Source: Acheta domesticus (Eukaryota; Arthropoda; Insecta; Orthoptera; Gryllidae). From it: a stretch of DNA of 64,000 nucleotides. The DNA lies in the NCBI GenBank assembly GCA_031308135.1, contig JAHLJT010000631.1, forward strand, positions 32,783,522 to 32,847,521, written 5' to 3'. The notes beneath the pieces are model-generated. The model was not told where the DNA came from, made no database searches, and saw nothing but the letters and a program-made list of their open reading frames with translations. Positions within the stretch are counted from its first letter, which is position 1, and every line of letters begins with the position of its first letter. The position numbers and the translations under genes were made by a program. Below are positions 61,201 to 64,000 of this stretch, in pieces.

Positions 61201-62785
61201 CCCTTTGCTTGTTACTAATCATTTCTTCTTTTCTTGCTAATTCCTTAATATATAAAAGGAAAAAGGGACAGATAACAATCTTAACTATCACACTTACTGC
61301 AGCATTTTGTAGAAAGCATCAGGCTGCACATCAGGCACTGGTACTGGGGAAGTTTGTCTCAACTCTCCAAAAAACATGGTTTCAAATACAGGACTCACAC
61401 GTGCTAGCATCAAGGCACTAGCTTGAAAAGACCTCTGTAATAAATCAGTAAAGTGCATCACAGAGTAAGTCAATGGCAAATTTACATATCTAGGGATTAG
61501 CTTAACATCATAGTAATATTAACTAATGGCCTTTAGCATTTGCTCATCTTTTGGATGCCACAAGAAATACATGTACTGAAAAAAATTATTTCCTTCTTTC
61601 TCCAATGGTATTTACAGCTCAAATAGGACCCAATCTGGGTACTTGCAGTAAGGCAGAGGAGTTTGCACTATATAGATTAATTCTTTCATTTGAAAGTTAC
61701 AGAAACCATTGTAGCACGCAATTTGCAACTGACACACATTGCACAATTAGAATCACAGATGGTGCATAGAGTTAATTTATATATGAGAGATCTATCAGAT
61801 TCAGAAACATTTGTGGTTTGTACAGTGTAATTAGTAACAGAGATTTTATAGTAATATATTTGCACTTGTTCAAATAGATCAGAGATGCTATATTAAAATT
61901 CACAGTGCAAAAAGTAACAGAGATAACTCTTGCCTACATTTGTTTCCTTTAAATTTGATATTAATGAACTGCTATTTAACTTTACGATTTTTTTTCTTAG
62001 TCACATATGCATTATTAGTCACATATGCAATTGTGTGATACAATGTGTACTGTGAAACAACAATGTTTCAATCAATGAATTACTCTTTACTGGATCATGG
62101 AATATTTATGCATTGCATATAGAATAAAAAAAACTCCCCTTATCAAGCAGCATAAAAGTGAACCACAAACTGAAGAGTATGATTTTTCAGTTACACAAGT
62201 GACACTTCGATTTTCATAATACCCCCACAAGATCTTGGTTTTATAACTAAATGAACAAATCTCTTTGAAGTCATGTAGGTGCTATAGTTTTCTCAAAAGT
62301 TCAACCAATAGCCAGTTATATACCCATATAGATAATACCAACAACATGTTACACTGAACACTGAAATTGTCTTCATCAGATCTCACATGAAAGAATTGAA
62401 CTACAATGATAGCTTTTTTCTCTTTACACTCACCTTGTTGTCATCCTTGCCAACAAGAAATTCACAATCACTGCCTAGTCCTGATGTCAATAGGTACTGC
62501 CCACGATCTTGAAGAGAACAATTATTCAGTTGCCTTGACAACAAAACTTCCTCCAAATTCTTGCTGCAAGAAAATTGTCAATGAAAATCCCAATAGTATT
62601 TCACTACCCAGCAAAGAAGTGTTTCTTTCTTCCTGTCTGGGACACTTTTCTCAGTTTTAGAGGGAAATAATTATTTACCTAGAAGTTTTGTCATTTACGA
62701 GCTCAGAACTCTTCTTAATGCAGAGAGGCTTAGGAGACAGCAAGCTATCAACATCTGGTTGTGGAGGAGTGGCAGCTATTCGCAC
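46489..62785 (-). CDS. BTB-BACK domain protein (BTBD1/2/3/6-like), 5' partial, six exons
   Basis: Exons, 5' to 3' on the minus strand: 62785-62679, 62563-62434, 61434-61298, 50549-50348, 47745-47580, 46718-46489. Phases agree at all joins and give 323 residues plus stop. Residues about 45-155 form a BTB/POZ domain (L-L-T-S-G-L-G-S-D-C-E-F-L-V-G; V-S-P-V-F-E-T-M-F-F-G; D-V-Q-P-D-A-F-Y-K-M-L-Q), and residues about 160-275 a BACK-like domain followed by ILPYIRFLSMSQEQFAEDPV, as in BTBD1/2/3/6 proteins. Those family members usually carry a C-terminal PHR domain; none is seen here, the ORF ending 26 residues after L-L-A-I-V-H-P-S. BTB-BACK proteins typically recruit substrates to cullin-3 ubiquitin ligases, and that role is inferred. 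The first visible exon starts at an acceptor, so at least one upstream exon is missing. Confidence 0.9.
47580..47745 (-). CDS. BTB-BACK gene, BACK exon
   Basis: Encodes VVGQKIDAVLQHHEFCALSA, L-L-T-L-V-Q-A-H-E-L, then ELQLFQAVLRWASASCLRKG, the characteristic BACK helix with A-V-L-R-W-A. Acceptor atgtatag, donor gtaaag at 47579; phase 1 end. Confidence 0.92.
49060..50190 (+). pseudogene. Decayed copy of a widespread arthropod repeat-encoded protein
   Basis: In shifting plus-strand frames, segments recur in the order I associate with a protein family found in many copies in insect genomes: S-L-K-A-I-L-L-H; K-E-T-N-E-N-L; Q-W-K-T-S-V-D-F-K-V-I; D-P-L-V-A-A-H-K-E-I-L; L-H-I-T-L-T-L-I-K-T; then L-H-F-L-H-A-H-F-D-F, V-S-D-E-I-E-E-M-F-H-Q and E-E-M-Y-Q-G-F-W. 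Function of the family is unknown to me; probably mobile. Frameshifts and stops make this copy a pseudogene. It lies in the fourth visible intron of the BTB gene. Confidence 0.6.
50348..50549 (-). CDS. BTB-BACK gene, exon with end of BTB and start of BACK
   Basis: Encodes FAYGCELHLGSQEEVMDLYY, then VADKYLVADLQIACLKHVWP and a helix ending P-S-L-L-T-A-A-L-K. This is the usual BTB C-terminal helix pair followed by the 3-box/BACK entry. Acceptor tttacag, donor gtatac at 50347; phase 0 end. Confidence 0.92.
50700..51640 (+). pseudogene. Decayed Jockey-type LINE reverse transcriptase fragment
   Basis: Plus-strand segments, in order: L-D-G-I-P-T-T; W-K-N-T-F-I-T-P-I-F-K; N-Y-R-P-I-S-I; E-E-K-H-G-F-R-K; Y-T-D-F-A-K-A-L-D-I-V-N-H; V-S-Q-G-S-H-L; A-A-D-L-K-M-Y; V-Q-K-W-S-N-T-N-K-L. 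These are fingers and palm motifs of a non-LTR reverse transcriptase, interrupted by stops and frameshifts. Next to BTB exon 50549-50348, on the opposite strand. Confidence 0.88.
51915..52135 (+). mobile_element. tRNA-derived SINE-like element with internal hairpin
   Basis: A box tggctcagtgttg (51925-51937) and B box gggttcaattcc (51959-51970) are followed by a perfect 18-bp hairpin and a (ggac)n stretch. It lies in the large BTB gene intron. Confidence 0.6.
51996..52036. repeat. Perfect 18-bp inverted repeat
   Basis: Left arm catagcccgctagtatgc (51996-52013), loop ctaaa, right arm gcatactagcgggctatg (52019-52036). It sits just 3' of the SINE B box. Confidence 0.9.
52300..57000. repeat. Composite satellite-like array with higher-order units
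   Basis: A roughly 1.4-1.5 kb unit is present twice nearly whole (52841 to about 54390, and 55572 to about 56995) with partial copies near 52370 and 54500-55530. Landmarks are gtggtgctacagaatgg at the start (52384, 52841, 55572) and tactccgtatatacgtacg-like ends (52360, 54350, 55500, 56960). Inside, a motif gagccatttttgagaaaat recurs roughly every 280 bp (53085, 53366, 53650, 53940). No ORF of substance. Confidence 0.8.
55795..56030. mobile_element. Foldback MITE inserted in the array (TA target)
   Basis: Long inverted repeats open TACTGCGATTT and close AAATCGCAGTA, with TA on each side and inner arms sharing aatatgtcac(g/a)g and cgtctttctc. The paralogous unit at 53039-53070 keeps the uninterrupted site cctatatggcaa, so the insertion post-dates duplication. 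Confidence 0.88.
57440..57815 (-). mobile_element. tRNA-derived SINE, copy 2
   Basis: A-box-like TAGCTCAGAGCC near 57801 on the minus strand and a body with tgtctggaggagaattctc, homologous to copy 1. The B-box region is degraded. It lies in the third visible BTB gene intron, next to a TG microsatellite. Confidence 0.65.
58128..58222. repeat. (TG)n microsatellite
   Basis: About 95 bp of tgtgtg with scattered a and c interruptions. Confidence 0.95.
58440..59165 (+). pseudogene. 3' end of a Jockey-type LINE
   Basis: Plus-strand frame reads L-L-Y-F-S-F-V-R-P-L-F-Q-Y, S-V-I-Y-S-P-Y, then H-F-Q-N-R-F-I-R-I-L and S-F-D-L-Q-S-L, the region after the palm in such reverse transcriptases. It ends in an aataaataaataat tail, consistent with a 5'-truncated insertion. 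Confidence 0.75.
59850..60680 (+). pseudogene. LINE endonuclease-domain remnant
   Basis: R-G-G-S-V-L-I-A-V (60018 onward) matches the R-G-G-G-V-L-I-A-V motif of LINE APE-type endonucleases. Further on, N-W-S-S-C-F-T-G-N-D-I-D and I-H-Y-L-D-S-K-H-C belong to the spacer before the reverse transcriptase. Multiple frameshifts. Confidence 0.7.
61298..61434 (-). CDS. BTB-BACK gene, core BTB exon
   Basis: Encodes RSFQASALMLARVSPVFETM and the strand D-V-Q-P-D-A-F-Y-K-M-L-Q. The classic A-H-K triplet of many BTB domains is replaced by Q-A-S here. The donor is gtaagt at 61297, so the exon ends CA and the next exon completes a Gln codon. A 10.7-kb intron follows and splits the BTB domain. Confidence 0.92.
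62434..62563 (-). CDS. BTB-BACK gene, exon with start of BTB domain
   Basis: Encodes N-L-E-E-V-L-L-S-R-Q-L-N-N, then DRGQYLLTSGLGSDCEFLVG, the opening helix and first strand of the BTB fold. Acceptor cttgcag, donor gtgagt at 62433; phase 0 end. Only 115 nt separate it from the previous exon. Confidence 0.88.
62679..62785 (-). CDS. BTB-BACK gene, first visible exon (N-terminal leader)
   Basis: After the acceptor ttcttcag the frame reads VRIAATPPQPDVDSLLSPKP, then L-C-I-K-K-S-S-E-L-V-N-D-K-T-S, a Ser/Pro-rich leader before the BTB domain. 107 nt, phase 2 end; donor gtaaat at 62678. The exon carrying the start codon was not found between 62790 and 64000. Confidence 0.75.
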
Positions 62786-63789
62786 CTGAAGAAAAATACA
62801 ACTTATTTAACTTGAGTCCTCATTTAGCTACTTGTGGTAGGAATAGAGCTGGTGTGTGTGTGTGTGCTATTTTTTTCAAGCAATACAATAAAACCAAAAC
62901 TGTTGTTAGTTTGCCAATACTAATAAGTACAATTAAGTATTACTATGGAAAAAAAAAACGTGTAGTTTTCGCATGCCGCATGCCTTGTTGGTACTTTTAT
63001 TCATGATTCAACTATGTGTAATATTAAGGTGGGGTAGGGATCCTGGAGCTCATGACAACATACGCCATAATCTATTTTTCACACTTTTGATGAACTAAAC
63101 CAAAGCAAATCTACTTCACCTAATGAAAATTTGATATTCATTCAACAAACTGATCTTTACTTTTAACAGAGGGGAATGCCAAAAGAATTAAACAGAAAGC
63201 AAATATATAGTCTCTAGTTCCACATTTTCTCTATTTTTATTCTTTATTTTTACTTTGGATGTTAAGGGTTACGAAAAAAATGTTGAGAACATTTTATAAA
63301 AATACCTTGAACAGAATTTATTTTATATGTTTAAAGTAATTTTAACAAGGGCAAAATTTATTTTTAATGAAGTATATATTTAATAAGAACCACCTATGCT
63401 TCTGTTTAAATGAACAAGACATGTATAAGTATAATTTGTACTTTGAGGGGTGGTCTGTTATCAGGGGAACAATTTACCTACATGTGGGTTTCAGTGTCTG
63501 TTCCAAGGAAAATTGATCACTGACAGGGATGTCATTTAATAAGGGTGGTCTTACAGAGGTTTCATTACAATACGAAAATACTAATGATTCATCATTGTAT
63601 GGCACTATGTAACTTTTCCTGTATATCAATACCCAGTTTTAAAGGAAAAATTTCACATTTTTTCATTAATGGAACACTGAAAAGACATACATAATGTTCT
63701 TTGCCTAACCCTGCACATATCAATAAAGAAAATTGATGAAAGGAAATATAGAAACATTAATCATCCGAATTAGCTCATCAGATATGAAC
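62786..63789. other. No recognised gene
   Basis: AT-rich sequence upstream of the first visible BTB exon. It should be intron or 5' flank of that gene; no start-codon exon could be identified. Confidence 0.4.
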
Positions 63790-63862
63790 CTTGAGCTATC
63801 TACTTTCGAATAGGAGGCCTTTGCCCGAAAGGGATTGATGCCAGCCTATTGTTATTAATAAA
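63790..63862 (+). repeat. RTE-like LINE 3' tail fragment, second copy
   Basis: Contains aggaggcctttgcccgaaag and an attgttatta tail, aligning loosely with 9246-9310. It is followed at once by a different repeat shared with 18664-18797. Confidence 0.45.
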
Positions 63863-64000
63863 GACCGGATTTTTATGTAATTACATATTTTTTGTCTTTC
63901 TACTTACCGTTCTCAAAATTGTAATCTTGGTGAATCATCGTCCTCCTAACACAATATCCAATTTTTTTGTTACATATTTTTACATATTTAGTACTATATT
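63863..64000 (+). repeat. Dispersed repeat family B, copy 2 (cut by window end)
   Basis: Shares with copy 1 the core tctttctacttac(t/c)gttctc and the following aaaattgtaatcttgg, with few differences. It abuts an RTE-like tail on its left. Confidence 0.8.

Larger units (their letters stand above)
50550..61297 (-). other. Third visible intron of the BTB gene (10.7 kb)
   Basis: It splits the BTB domain coding region and is filled with mobile-element relics: LINE fragments at 50.7-51.6, 58.4-59.2 and 59.9-60.7 kb, SINEs at 51.9 and 57.4 kb, and the array at 52.3-57.0 kb. No host exon was seen inside. Confidence 0.7.

Noticed and set aside
60996..61421. Plus-strand ORF of 141 codons with hydrophobic stretches
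   Set aside because: It overlaps the core BTB exon antisense; the hydrophobic run is AT-rich intron translation.

Overview
The window is nuclear DNA from a large, AT-rich, repeat-laden animal genome, almost certainly an insect. The main gene is a multi-exon homologue of the Drosophila coronin pod1 (coronin-7 family). Introns run to 8-11 kb, and several transposon and SINE types familiar from insects are present. A polyneopteran-type insect (stick insect, orthopteran or similar) is only a guess from the genome architecture.

Layout. (1) 1-4.78 kb: flank with no recognised gene. A small candidate two-exon transcription unit lies at its left end on the minus strand (749 to about 190), opposite a divergent 67-codon ORF. 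(2) 4.78-42.86 kb, minus strand: the complete coding region of a pod1/coronin-7 gene in 17 coding exons. I could join these with consistent GT-AG splice phases into a 1333-codon protein: coronin propeller 1 (about residues 1-395), a long Pro/Ala/Ser linker (about 400-855), a second coronin propeller (about 856-1270) and an acidic C-terminus ending E-W-D-D. (3) 42.9-46.5 kb: CpG-rich upstream region of pod1, then sequence that may hold the 3' UTR of the next gene. (4) 46.49-62.79 kb, minus strand: six exons of a BTB-BACK protein (BTBD1/2/3/6-like, no PHR domain seen). Its 5' end lies outside the recognisable part of the window, and its third intron is 10.7 kb.

The introns are a dense collection of mobile-element relics: several MITEs with target-site duplications (hAT-like, piggyBac-like, mariner/pogo-like), tRNA-derived SINEs, fragments of Jockey-type LINEs, a decayed copy of what looks like a widespread arthropod repeat protein, two long polypurine tracts, minisatellites, and a composite satellite-like array (52.3-57.0 kb). 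One MITE has inserted into that array, and the empty site survives in a paralogous copy.

The two genes are unrelated in function as far as known. Pod1 is an actin (and in flies microtubule) cross-linker; the BTB-BACK protein is probably a cullin-3 adaptor. I found no novel operon-like or defence system. The most unusual signals are the sharp GC mosaic among pod1 exons, its expanded linker with symmetric exons and a duplicated AERRR motif, and the composite array.
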